Made by a program: the position numbers and the translations under genes
The notes under the pieces: model-generated
The model's input: the letters and a program-made list of their open reading frames with translations, nothing else
Told to the model about the DNA's origin: nothing
Database searches by the model: none
DNA from: Pseudomonadota bacterium
Lineage (GTDB): Bacteria; Chloroflexota; UBA5177; JAJPKF01
DNA: 64,000 nt
NCBI GenBank assembly: GCA_021323865.1
Contig: JAJPKF010000026.1
Coordinates: 61,660 to 125,659, forward strand
Direction of reading: 5' to 3'
Shown here: one piece after another, positions 38,459 through 49,365 of the stretch
Position numbering within the stretch: the first letter of the stretch is position 1
Layout: each line of letters opens with the position of its first letter

Positions 38459-39270
38459 TCCAGAGTTTCCGCCGTACCTGGGGGCTTGTATATGTCGAGA
38501 GCGCGCGTCCGCTGCACGAATTCAACAATCTGCCGCCGCAAGGAAGCGGTGATCGCGGGAGCCCTAGCGCGAAGGATGGCAATCTCCTTCTGCACGGACG
38601 GGTATTCGATCCAGTGGTACAGGCAGCGGCGCTTCAGGGCATCGTGTAGCTCCCGCGTCCGGTTGGAGGTGATCACCACGACGGGCGGAGGATCGGCGCG
38701 GATGGTGCCGATCTCCGGGATGGTCACCTGGAAGTCGGACAGCACCTCGAGGAGGAAGGCATCGAATTCGTCGTCGGCTCGATCCAGCTCGTCAATGAGC
38801 AGTACCGGAGGCGAGTGCTCGGAGCCTCCCTCCAACGCCTGCAGGATCGGCCTGCTGATCAGGAACTCGCGGCTGAAGACATCGGGCACATGATGCCCTC
38901 CCGCTTCGGCCATTCGAATCGCGAGGATCTGCCGCGCATAGTTCCACTCGTACATCGCCGACCCGATGTCAATGCCCTCATATCCCTGCAGCCGGATCAA
39001 GCGGGTGTCCAGCATGGAGGCGAGCACCTTGCCCACCTCCGTCTTGCCGACTCCCGCTTCACCCTCCAGGAGGAGAGGCTTCCGGAGGCTCAGCCCTAGA
39101 AAGACGGCTGCCGCGAGGCCCCGATCGGCCACATACTGTTGGGCCTCCAAGCCGGCCTGCACGTCGTCGATGGAGGCGAACACGGCACATTCTAGGGGGC
39201 GGCGGGCCGATTCCCGAGCCGCATCGCCCGGCTCTTTAGCCTTGCCAGACCCCTTGTGCGGCGGGCTCAC
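38302..39270 (-). CDS. MoxR-family AAA ATPase
   Basis: PLLLEGEAGVGKTEVGKVLA Walker A; VLLIDELDRADDEFDAFLLEVLSD Walker B; VVVITSNRTRELHDALKRRC. Confidence 0.93.
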   Translation of the reverse strand: MSPPHKGSGKAKEPGDAARESARRPLECAVFASIDDVQAGLEAQQYVADRGLAAAVFLGLSLRKPLLLEGEAGVGKTEVGKVLASMLDTRLIRLQGYEGIDIGSAMYEWNYARQILAIRMAEAGGHHVPDVFSREFLISRPILQALEGGSEHSPPVLLIDELDRADDEFDAFLLEVLSDFQVTIPEIGTIRADPPPVVVITSNRTRELHDALKRRCLYHWIEYPSVQKEIAILRARAPAITASLRRQIVEFVQRTRALDIYKPPGTAETLDWARSLALLGVDDLDEDTTRLTLGILIKNQEDLAQLHGPLLNDLVEAARRTA

Positions 39271-39787
39271 CGCTTCGGTCCAGGGCCTCCACCGCCTCGT
39301 CGACCGTGTCCACCACGGTCAAGAGATCGAGATCCCGGTTGGAGACGACGAGGTTGGCCCGAAAGGCATCCAGCATGGCTCGCCAGACCGGGCCCACGAG
39401 AATGACCGGCTTGTGCGGCATCAGCTCCATCTGTCGGAGGTTCCAGGCGAGCGCCACCTCCCCCAGTGTGCCGGCGCCACCGGAGAGGGCGATCAGGGCG
39501 TCGCTCTCGATCAATGCCTCAATGCGTTGGAACAGGCTTTCCGCCGCCCTCTCCTCCGATAGGAAGCGGTTGGCCTGCAAGCGGGACGACCAGGGCGCCA
39601 TGGTGACGCCAATGACCTGACCCTCCGCCTCACTCGCTCCGCGACTCACTGCCTCCATGAGGCCGCCATAGCCTCCCGACAGGATGACGTCGCCGCGCGA
39701 GCCGAGAATCGACCCCAAACGGACGGCCTCGCAATACTCGTCGGTGTCTGCAGCGAGTCGGGCAGAACCGAATATCGTGACCCGCAC
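39236..39787 (-). CDS. LOG-family (TIGR00730-like) Rossmann protein
   Basis: VILSGGYGGLMEAVSRGASEAEGQVIGVT...ALIALSGGAGTLGEVALAW is the PGGxGTxxE-type family signature. Confidence 0.88.
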   Translation of the reverse strand: MRVTIFGSARLAADTDEYCEAVRLGSILGSRGDVILSGGYGGLMEAVSRGASEAEGQVIGVTMAPWSSRLQANRFLSEERAAESLFQRIEALIESDALIALSGGAGTLGEVALAWNLRQMELMPHKPVILVGPVWRAMLDAFRANLVVSNRDLDLLTVVDTVDEAVEALDRSGEPAAQGVWQG

Positions 39788-39789
39788 GC

Positions 39790-40200
39790 TCAGGCCCTGG
39801 CGCCCGGCAGCTCGAAGCCCAGGAACAATAGCTCTCCCACGGTCTTTGAGCCGACGCGGTCGATGTCGACAATGGCGTCTCTTCCCATCTGGTCCAGGGC
39901 GATCTGCCGGCAGGCGCCGCAGGGAGTGAGATTGACGGGGTCGGCCCCCTCAGGCGCGTCCACGCAGGCGACGGCGAGCCGCACGGGTCGCACACCCTGG
40001 GAGACGGCCGCGAAGAGGGCAACCCGCTCCGCACAGCAGGACAGGCCGTAGCTGGCCGATTCGACATTGCAGCCGCGGACAATCTCACCGCCGGCCCCCA
40101 GAACGGCAGCCCCCACGCGGAATCGGGAGTACGGAGCGTGGGCATGAACGGCGGCCCGGCGAGCTTCCTCGAGTAAGGAGCGCTCCGCGCTCGCGGTCAC
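39790..40200 (-). CDS. cdd: Cytidine deaminase
   Basis: ARRAAVHAHAPYSRFRVGAAVLGAGGEIVRGCNVESASYGLSCCAERVAL...TPCGACRQIALDQM. Confidence 0.95.
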   Translation of the reverse strand: MTASAERSLLEEARRAAVHAHAPYSRFRVGAAVLGAGGEIVRGCNVESASYGLSCCAERVALFAAVSQGVRPVRLAVACVDAPEGADPVNLTPCGACRQIALDQMGRDAIVDIDRVGSKTVGELLFLGFELPGARA

Positions 40201-40673
40201 TCGATGCTCAGGATGGTGACGGTCTTTGATTGCCCCGCCGGGGTCTGGTAGCTGACGGACTCACCCGGGACGTGGCCCAGGAGCGCGGCTCCCAGGGGAG
40301 ACTCGTCCGAGAGGAGACCCTCGGAGGGTCGCGCGCTCAGCTTGCTGACCACGCGGAAGGAGCGCTCGCCCCCGCTTTCGTCCTTGATGTGAACGAGATT
40401 CCCCAAACCGATGGCGTCCGCCTGAGGCTCGACGACCACCGCATTGCGGACGACGTACTCGAGCTCGGCGATCCGGCCCTCGATGTGGGCCTGCTGCTCC
40501 TTCGCGTCGTGGTAGGCGCCGTTCTCCGACAGGTCGCCGTCGGCGGCCGCGCGGCCGATCTTCCCGGCGATCTCGGGTCGTTTAACGGAGATGAGCTGAG
40601 TCAGCTCCTGTTCGAGACGGCGCTTTTCTTCTGCCGTCATTTGCACTTGTTGCTCAACAGACATGGAAACCAA
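40197..40673 (-). CDS. greA: Transcription elongation factor GreA
   Basis: MTAEEKRRLEQELTQLISVKRPEIAGKIGRAAADGDLSENGAYHDAKEQQAHIEGRIAELE. Alternative start ATG 40664. Confidence 0.96.
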   Translation of the reverse strand: MVSMSVEQQVQMTAEEKRRLEQELTQLISVKRPEIAGKIGRAAADGDLSENGAYHDAKEQQAHIEGRIAELEYVVRNAVVVEPQADAIGLGNLVHIKDESGGERSFRVVSKLSARPSEGLLSDESPLGAALLGHVPGESVSYQTPAGQSKTVTILSIE

Positions 40674-40680
40674 TCTTGAG

Positions 40681-40711
40681 ACAAAATAAAAATAAGCCTC
40701 GCACAGAGGCT
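40681..40711 (-). terminator. Intrinsic-terminator-like hairpin in the greA leader
   Basis: On the minus strand AGCCTC-TGTGC-GAGGCT-TATTTTTATTTTGT: 6-bp stem followed by a U-rich tract. Confidence 0.65.
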
Positions 40712-40718
40712 ACTGGCC

Positions 40719-40748
40719 ATTGTACGCCCGGCTCGCCGACCTGGTCAA
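40719..40748 (-). promoter_or_regulatory. Sigma70-type promoter for greA
   Basis: Minus strand TTGACC (40748-40743)-N18-TACAAT (40724-40719). Confidence 0.6.
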
Positions 40749-40756
40749 GCGCCCCG

Positions 40757-41251
40757 ATGACCTTGGAGGACGTTCCGAGCCGAAGCGGCTTACACACAGC
40801 GGTTCGAACGAGGCAGGGAGATACCACTCTGGTGATTCAAGCGCCGGTTCCTGGCCAGACAGCCACGGTCAGACGGACCTTCACGCTGAAGCACATTCGG
40901 TCGTTTCTGGCCATCACCGCGGAGAGCAACCCGCTGCATCTGGACCCGGCCTATGCCGAGTATGCGCCGCTTGGCCGGCCGGTTGTTCCGGGCACCCTGG
41001 TGGCCGGCCTGTTTGAAAGTATGATCACAACCCTGCTTCCCGGTCCCGCACCAGTCCTCAATGGCCAGATGCTGAAGTTCCTCCATCCGGTGTATGTCGG
41101 AGAGACGGTGACGGCCGATGTGACAGTCGAGGAAATTCGAGAGCGTCACGGCGTCGCCCGATTGGGGCTGCGGGCAACCACTGCTCGGGGCATCTGCATC
41201 GAGGGGGAAGCGGTCGCGCGCGTCCCCAGGAATCACGGCTCCAGCGGCTAG
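40757..41251 (+). CDS. MaoC-like hotdog-fold hydratase
   Basis: FTLKHIRSFLAITAESNPLHLDPAYAEYAPLGRPVVPGTLVAGLFES; hotdog C-terminus PVYVGETVTADVTV. Start ATG 40757. Confidence 0.88.
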   Translation: MTLEDVPSRSGLHTAVRTRQGDTTLVIQAPVPGQTATVRRTFTLKHIRSFLAITAESNPLHLDPAYAEYAPLGRPVVPGTLVAGLFESMITTLLPGPAPVLNGQMLKFLHPVYVGETVTADVTVEEIRERHGVARLGLRATTARGICIEGEAVARVPRNHGSSG

Positions 41252-41254
41252 CCC

Positions 41255-43198
<1,944 letters not shown>

Positions 43199-43382
43199 TC
43201 ACTCCCACTCACACGGCAAGGCCAAATTGCCGCCCGCCTATACTACCGGCGACACTCTCAATTGTATCAGTACAAGGTCAAACTTGGCCAGTTTTTCGGG
43301 AAAATCGACACCATTCAACCTCTTGACGAGACCGCCGATTATAGGCGACGCCACCATAGGACGCGAGTGGCAAGTGGTACGG

Positions 43383-43411
43383 TTGACGACACGAGTGCCA
43401 TGGGCTATATT
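43383..43411 (+). promoter_or_regulatory. Sigma70-type promoter
   Basis: TTGACG (43383-43388)-N17-TATATT (43406-43411). Confidence 0.7.
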
Positions 43412-43412
43412 A

Positions 43413-43440
43413 GAACAGGTGGTCTATAGTACACCTGTTC
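43413..43440 (+). promoter_or_regulatory. 28-bp near-perfect palindromic operator
   Basis: GAACAGGTG-GT-CTATAG-TA-CACCTGTTC; starts 1 nt after the -10 box, spanning the expected +1. Confidence 0.65.
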
Positions 43441-43459
43441 GATACAGGAGAGTGTAGCC

Positions 43460-43624
43460 ATGCGCAGTCGGGTTGGACGCTATGCCTACCGCGATCGGAG
43501 CGGCGATGCCGTCGCCGCCGTGGACGAGCTGATGACCGTCCTCGGCGAGCGTATGCCGCAGATCCTGCTCTTCAGCCTCTTCTGTCTGGTGTGGGCGGCC
43601 GTCTTTACGCTGGTGCTGCGCTGA
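43460..43624 (+). CDS. Small single-pass membrane protein (54 aa)
   Basis: ATG 43460 with upstream AGGAG; MRSRVGRYAYRDRSGDAVAAVDELMTVLGERMPQILLFSLFCLVWAAVFTLVLR*; not in the supplied ORF track (too short). Confidence 0.65.
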   Translation: MRSRVGRYAYRDRSGDAVAAVDELMTVLGERMPQILLFSLFCLVWAAVFTLVLR

Positions 43625-43625
43625 G

Positions 43626-44567
43626 CTAGCCCGTGCCGGATCTGCGGGCCGTCCCCGCTTCACGAGCCACGTTGCCCATGATGAAGAGCAGGTTGGCCGG
43701 TCGTTCGGCCAGCCGTCGCATCAAATAGGGGTACCACTGAGTCCCATACGGGATGTAGAGCCGCATACCGTATCCCTCTGCCCGTAGGCGGCGCTGAAGG
43801 TCTCGCCGAACTCCGTACAGCATCTGGAACTCAAAGTCCTCGGGTCCTCGGCCCAGCGACCTGGCCCGATCCTTCACGTACTCGATCAGGGCGATGTCGT
43901 GGGTGGCGAACGCCGGAAAGGTGCCGTCCGCAAGCAGCGCGTCCGCCAGGCGCCGGTAGCTCGCGTCCACGTCGGCCTTGTTCGGATAGGCCACCGACGC
44001 CGGTTCCAGATAAGCGCCCTTGACCAGACGGACGCGAATCCCCCGACCATTGAGATCTCTGATGTCGTCGGCCGAGCGGTACAGGTACGCCTGAATGACG
44101 GTACCCACCGAGCGGGTGGCGTCAAAGATGGACTTGGTCATGGAGACGGTCCGCTCGGTATAGGCGGAGCCCTCCATGTCGAGGCGCAGAAAGTTGCCGT
44201 TGCGCGCGGCGGCCTCGGCGACAGTTCTCGTCAGCTCCTCTGCGACGTCAACGCCCAGATCGAGCCCCAGATGGGTAAGCTTGCAGCTGATGTTTGCATC
44301 GAGGCTGTTCGCGGCAATGGCATCGAAGGCCTGACAATAGCCGTCGGCCGCCTCGGCCGCTTCCTCTCGCGAGGTGACGTTCTCGCCGAGGTGGTCAAGG
44401 CTGGCGCGCATGCCCAGACGGTTGGTCTGCTGGATGGCTCCCAGAGCTTCGGCAAGCGTCTCACCGGCGACGAATCGAGAGGCCAGCTTGCGAGCCACCG
44501 GATTGGTGGCGGCGAGCCGTCGCATTCCCTGGTGGCCGGCCAGGTAATGGAGCCCCTCACGCAACAT
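43626..44567 (-). CDS. Proline dehydrogenase (stand-alone)
   Basis: FVAGETLAEALGAIQQTNRLGMRASLDHLGENVTSREEA...RLVKGAYLEPASVAYPNKADVDASYRRL...FEFQMLYGVRRDLQ. Confidence 0.94.
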   Translation of the reverse strand: MLREGLHYLAGHQGMRRLAATNPVARKLASRFVAGETLAEALGAIQQTNRLGMRASLDHLGENVTSREEAAEAADGYCQAFDAIAANSLDANISCKLTHLGLDLGVDVAEELTRTVAEAAARNGNFLRLDMEGSAYTERTVSMTKSIFDATRSVGTVIQAYLYRSADDIRDLNGRGIRVRLVKGAYLEPASVAYPNKADVDASYRRLADALLADGTFPAFATHDIALIEYVKDRARSLGRGPEDFEFQMLYGVRRDLQRRLRAEGYGMRLYIPYGTQWYPYLMRRLAERPANLLFIMGNVAREAGTARRSGTG

Positions 44568-44642
44568 CTCGCCCCTCCCACTGCCCGCTGCATTTCAGCC
44601 TAACAACGGCCCGACTCGGAGATTGGCGGCCGATGACGAAGA

Positions 44643-44667
44643 ACGGGCCCGCGTGATGCGGGCCCGT
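44643..44667 (-). terminator. Strong hairpin downstream of the NlpC/P60 gene
   Basis: ACGGGCCCGC-GTGAT-GCGGGCCCGT perfect 10-bp stem; on the minus strand followed by TCTTCG. Confidence 0.6.
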
Positions 44668-44690
44668 CATCATCTGTGTCCGGTAGGCGG

Positions 44691-46373
44691 CTAGCTGATG
44701 TAGGCGCCGTCCACGTAGCCGGTTGCGCCGTTGGGAAGACGGACCAAGTCCCAGCCCCGAATCGTGCGAAGCACGGTCACGTGAGTGCCCCGATATACCA
44801 GGCCGATGACTCGGGCACGAAGCCCGGGAACGGCGTGCATTCTCACCGTGGCCGTCGCCACCGGTCCGCGCAGGTGGGCATGTCGCCGGCCCCGATGGAT
44901 CGAGAGCCGGACGCCTCCGGACCGACCCACGAACCGGCTTTCGATCCAGCCGTTCACGCCGCTCGACGTGACCACGTGGGCGAACCCGCCGGCGTATCCA
45001 AGCACGCGGACCCGCATGCCTGCAGTGGTCGCGGCGATTACGCCGGCGCTCACAGATGGCCGGTCATGGATGCGAACGCCACCGACGACCCGGATGCCAC
45101 CCGAGAAGCGTACCGCGAGGCGATGAACCCCGTGCGCCCGCCGTACGACACCACCCAGGAACCGTCTTGACACCCAACCCGTGGCGCCGGTCGAGAGCCG
45201 CACACGAGCCCAGCCCGGGTCCCAGCGAAGGACATGGACAGGCGCTCCATTGGATACCGCGACCACGCCGGTGCGGAATCCCGGAGACGCGTGAAGGTTG
45301 ACACCGGCCTGCAGCGGGGTCCGGCCGGCTCGTCTCACCAAAGCGAGACGATGAACCCGATGATGTCGAACGAGGCCGCCCTGCCCGACGTACCGAGACA
45401 GGACCCACCCGACCCGGCCGGAAGCCATGACGATCTTGTCCCAAGCGCCGGTCCTCAGGATGATTCCGACGCGGTTGCCTCGAGAGAGACCGGCGATGAC
45501 GGGCGCCTGCATGGAGGGAGCGCTATGCACCCGCAGTCCCGTGACGAAGATGCTCCGCGATCGAGCCCAGGCTGCCCGGCGGGCCGAATGCAGATGGCGC
45601 CGGTGACGGCCGGGGCGCCGCTGATAGCCGAACCCACGGGCAACTCCGCTGCGCCGGACCCAGCCGAGAGTGCCCGAGGCGGTTCGCACCCTGACCCAGG
45701 CGGGACGCCAGCCCTCAACGGTCACGCGGGTGCCCCGGGATAGCACCTCAATCACGGTGTCGCCGGTCGAGGGCCCTGAACGAAGGTCAAGGCTCGAGGC
45801 CACGACCACCAGGACATGGAGCCGGTGGTGACGGAAGGGACCGCGCCCACCCGAGCCGGCAGGACCGTTCCAGGGCCGCTCGGCCACCAGATAGTGTTGC
45901 TGCCAGTAGCTGCCGTCCCGAGAGTCGTTGGTGATGCTCGAAATGGTCACACCGTTCTGGGGATTTTCGGCGTGAATGATCTTGCCGCCGCCGATGTAGA
46001 TGGCGACGTGTGACACTCCCGCCCACCAGGTGTTCTGGAAGAACACGATGTCGCCGGGCAGCAGATTGCTTTCCGAAACCCGGGGGAAGGCCGCCATTGC
46101 CGACGCGAGGGTGCCGGGGATGTTCTGGCCGAGCTGGTGGTACACGTACCAGACAAAACCGATGCAGCTGAAACCGGTGCTGGGGCTGTCACCGGTATAC
46201 GAATAGGGATACCCCAGGAACTTCTCCGCCTCGGCCACGACCGCGCTTCCCGAGACACCGGCGGCGACGCTGGTCTGCGCCGATGGCTGGATTGCGGCAG
46301 TGGCAGACATGAACGGTACGGCGCTCAAGGAAAGGCTGGCCAAGAGCGCCACCAACAGAAGTCGAGTCCTCAA
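44691..46373 (-). CDS. Secreted NlpC/P60 (C40) peptidase with five SH3b repeats
   Basis: Signal peptide; GYPYSYTGDSPSTGFSCIGFVWYVYHQLG...GVSHVAIYIGGGKIIHA; five repeats ending xGWV/xGWI/TGYV. Confidence 0.9.
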   Translation of the reverse strand: MRTRLLLVALLASLSLSAVPFMSATAAIQPSAQTSVAAGVSGSAVVAEAEKFLGYPYSYTGDSPSTGFSCIGFVWYVYHQLGQNIPGTLASAMAAFPRVSESNLLPGDIVFFQNTWWAGVSHVAIYIGGGKIIHAENPQNGVTISSITNDSRDGSYWQQHYLVAERPWNGPAGSGGRGPFRHHRLHVLVVVASSLDLRSGPSTGDTVIEVLSRGTRVTVEGWRPAWVRVRTASGTLGWVRRSGVARGFGYQRRPGRHRRHLHSARRAAWARSRSIFVTGLRVHSAPSMQAPVIAGLSRGNRVGIILRTGAWDKIVMASGRVGWVLSRYVGQGGLVRHHRVHRLALVRRAGRTPLQAGVNLHASPGFRTGVVAVSNGAPVHVLRWDPGWARVRLSTGATGWVSRRFLGGVVRRAHGVHRLAVRFSGGIRVVGGVRIHDRPSVSAGVIAATTAGMRVRVLGYAGGFAHVVTSSGVNGWIESRFVGRSGGVRLSIHRGRRHAHLRGPVATATVRMHAVPGLRARVIGLVYRGTHVTVLRTIRGWDLVRLPNGATGYVDGAYIS

Positions 46374-46741
46374 GATGCGACCTCCAGATCAAAGTTGGTC
46401 GCACTGAAGCCTGGGCTTCTCCAAACCCTCACACAGGCTCAGCACGCAAAACGCAACGTCAACGTAACATCTGCTGAAGGGACTGTCAAGGTTGGGACGG
46501 TCGTATCGGCTGCCCCCCAGTTTTCCGCGCGTTGACGGGAGAAATCGAGATACTCGGCAAACGGTCATACGTTCGAAGTCTCTGTGGCGACGGTTCCTAT
46601 GGAGTCGCATGAATCCGCGAAAAATGCGAGAAGCGCCGCAGTGACGGTGGTCACGTTTTTGTCAAGAGATTGGCAATTACTAACAACTGTACAGACCCGA
46701 AGTCTTGACGAAGGCATTGAATCCGGGGTACTCGTGATACA

Positions 46742-47995
46742 GTGAACACAGGAAAGGGAGCGACTTTGGATCCCGTCTTCGCAGACGAGGTTGCGCCCAG
46801 TGGGCCGCCCTCACCTCGGGTTGCGTTTCTGACCACATACCCACCTAGGGAATGCGGGATCGGAACCTTCACCTATGACCTGGTCAATGCCTACGACGCC
46901 ATCGACCCGTCGAGGCTTTCCACCGTCGTCGCGCTGACCGACTACGGGGCCAAGTACGACTACGACCTGCATGACTACCAGGGTCGGGTGCGGCTGGAGA
47001 TCCAGGCGGATGATCGCGCCTCATACCGGCGCGCTGCCCTGGAGATTAACAAGAGCAGAACCCAGGTGGTCAACATCCAGCACGAGTACGGCATCTACGG
47101 GGGCGACGACGGTGACTACGTCCTCGACTTCATGGCCGCCTGCACAAAACCCATGGTGGTCACGCTCCACACGGTGCTGCCCCGCCCGGAGGGGCACTTC
47201 CGTCAGGTGACCGAGCAGATGGTCAACATGGCGTCCGCCGTCGTGGTGCTGGCCCGGTCGGCCGAGCCCATGATCCTCGATCACTACAGCATCCCGCCCG
47301 AGCGCCTGCACGTGATCCCCCACGGGGTCCCCGTCTTCACGCGCAAGGAAACCATCCGGCGACGGACCAAGGGCTTGCTGGGCTTCAGCGGGCGGCGCCT
47401 TCTGTCCACGTTTGGACTCATTGGGCCCAGTAAGGCCATCGAGTATGTGATCCAGGCGCTGCCGCACATCGTCGAGGCGCACCCCGACGTGCTCTATCTA
47501 GTCCTGGGCGAGACGCATCCCGTGTTGCGCAGCCGTGACGGTGAGGCCTACCGAAACAGTCTGATCGAGCTGACGCGTAGCCTCAACCTGACCGACCACG
47601 TCAAATTCAACAACCGGTTTCTGAGCAATGCGGAGCTGGTCCGGTACCTGGCCGCCACCGACGTGTACATCATGCCCTACCTGGGCAAGGACCAGATCGT
47701 CAGCGGCACCCTGGCCTACGCGGTGGGGTGCGGAAAGGCGGTGGTCGCCACCCCGTTCACGTATGCGGTCGAGATGTTGGCGGAGGGACGCGGCGTCATC
47801 GTGCCGTTCCGAGATTCAGAGGCCATCGGCCGCGTGGTCACGGAGCTGCTTGGTGAGCGCCGCAAGCTGCTGCAGATCGAGGAGCGTGCCTACCGGTTCA
47901 GCCGCAACATGACCTGGCCCAATGTGGCCCGTGCCTATCTGGAGCTTTTCCGCTACACGTCCTACTTCCGAACTCGGACGGCGATCGCGGTTTGA
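46742..47995 (+). CDS. Glycosyltransferase family 4
   Basis: VAFLTTYPPRECGIGTFTYDLVNAY...VNIQHEYGIYGGDDGDYVLDF...FGLIGPSKAIEYVIQALPHIVEAHPDVLYLVLGETHP. Confidence 0.92.
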   Translation: MNTGKGATLDPVFADEVAPSGPPSPRVAFLTTYPPRECGIGTFTYDLVNAYDAIDPSRLSTVVALTDYGAKYDYDLHDYQGRVRLEIQADDRASYRRAALEINKSRTQVVNIQHEYGIYGGDDGDYVLDFMAACTKPMVVTLHTVLPRPEGHFRQVTEQMVNMASAVVVLARSAEPMILDHYSIPPERLHVIPHGVPVFTRKETIRRRTKGLLGFSGRRLLSTFGLIGPSKAIEYVIQALPHIVEAHPDVLYLVLGETHPVLRSRDGEAYRNSLIELTRSLNLTDHVKFNNRFLSNAELVRYLAATDVYIMPYLGKDQIVSGTLAYAVGCGKAVVATPFTYAVEMLAEGRGVIVPFRDSEAIGRVVTELLGERRKLLQIEERAYRFSRNMTWPNVARAYLELFRYTSYFRTRTAIAV

Positions 47996-48041
47996 TCCGC
48001 ACCAGTCGGATTGTGCCTGGAGTCCGGGTCCACGGGTTTGC

Positions 48042-49280
48042 ATGGTGAACGAGAGCCTGATTTACGACTGGAACGTCGCCGGCCCACGGGCGATCCCCGC
48101 GCCCAGGCCCCTCCAGCTCGACGACGAGACCCTTCGGGATGGCCTGCAGTCTCCGTCGGTTCGCACGCCGGCCATCGAGGACAAGCTGCGGATGCTGCAC
48201 CTGATGGACCAGCTGGGCATTGACTCGGCCGATATCGGTCTGCCCGGCGCCGGCACTCACGTGCTGACCGACGTCAAGCGACTGGCCCGAGAGATTGCCG
48301 ACAGCCGGCTGCGGATCTCCGCCAACTGCGCAGCGCGGACGCTCCGTGTCGACATCGATCCAGTGGCCGAGGCTGCCCAGTATGCCGGCATCCCCATCGA
48401 AGTCAGCGTGTTTATCGGCTCGAGTCCCATCCGCCAGTACGCCGAGGATTGGGACGTCGACACCATGCTTCGGCACACGGAGGACGCGGTCACCCATGCC
48501 GTGGGCCTGGGGCTGCCCGTCATGTACGTGACCGAGGACACCACGCGTGCCCACCCCGAAACGCTCGAACGGCTCTATCGGACCGCCATCGACTGTGGGG
48601 CCGAGCGCATCTGTTTGTGCGACACCGTTGGGCATGCGACGCCGGAGGGCGCGTTCAACCTGGTGAGCTGGGCGCGGGAGATGTTCACATCCGCCGGCCG
48701 CCAGGTATGGATCGACTGGCACGGACACAATGATCGCGGCCTCGGGGTGGCCAACACTCTGGCGGCGGCCTACGCCGGCGCCGACCGCGTCCACGGCACG
48801 GCTCTCGGGGTGGGCGAGCGGGTCGGCAACGCTTCCATGGACCAGGTCCTGGTCAATCTTTCCCTCCTGCGCTGGATCGATCGGGACCTCTCGCCGCTGA
48901 GCGACTATTGCGAGCTGGCCAGCGCCATGACCGGCATAGAGATTCCCTGCATGTATCCGGTCGTGGGCGCGGACGCGTTTCGCACCGGCACGGGCGTGCA
49001 CGCGGCGGCCATCATCAAGGCCCTGAAGAAGGGCGACACCTGGCTGGCCGACCGGGTTTATTCGGGCGTCCCCGCTTCCAGCTTCGGGAGGAAGCAGCAG
49101 ATCGAGCTGGGACCCATGAGCGGGCAGTCGAATGTGCTGTTCTGGCTCGCCCAGCGGCAAATGGATGCCGATCCTCGGGTGGTCGAGGCCCTGTTCCAGG
49201 CCTGCAAGGGCTCTCCGACCGTGCTGACGGAGGAGCAGGCACGCGGCATCGTCTTCGCGATGCAAGAGCCGGGCGCCTGA
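48042..49280 (+). CDS. 2-isopropylmalate/homocitrate synthase-family protein (short, no C-terminal regulatory domain)
   Basis: LDDETLRDGLQSPSVRTPAIEDKLRMLHLMDQLGIDSADIGLPGAG; CLCDTVGHATPEGAFNLV; IDWHGHNDRGLGVANTLAAAYAGADRVHGTALGVGERVGNASMDQVL; 412 aa. Confidence 0.85.
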   Translation: MVNESLIYDWNVAGPRAIPAPRPLQLDDETLRDGLQSPSVRTPAIEDKLRMLHLMDQLGIDSADIGLPGAGTHVLTDVKRLAREIADSRLRISANCAARTLRVDIDPVAEAAQYAGIPIEVSVFIGSSPIRQYAEDWDVDTMLRHTEDAVTHAVGLGLPVMYVTEDTTRAHPETLERLYRTAIDCGAERICLCDTVGHATPEGAFNLVSWAREMFTSAGRQVWIDWHGHNDRGLGVANTLAAAYAGADRVHGTALGVGERVGNASMDQVLVNLSLLRWIDRDLSPLSDYCELASAMTGIEIPCMYPVVGADAFRTGTGVHAAAIIKALKKGDTWLADRVYSGVPASSFGRKQQIELGPMSGQSNVLFWLAQRQMDADPRVVEALFQACKGSPTVLTEEQARGIVFAMQEPGA

Positions 49281-49365
49281 AGCACGCAGCACGCAAGTAG
49301 CGGTTTCGCCGCCTGCCTCTGCGAGGATGCGCGACGGCGCGCCTAGAATCGTTTGAGGTGCTGAG

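Noticed and set aside
46374-46500. Possible ydaO/c-di-AMP riboswitch upstream of the NlpC/P60 gene
   Set aside because: Only a short leader with a small GAAGCC-CA-GGCTTC hairpin behind a TTGACA-N17-TACGTT promoter; the ydaO consensus was not recognisable.
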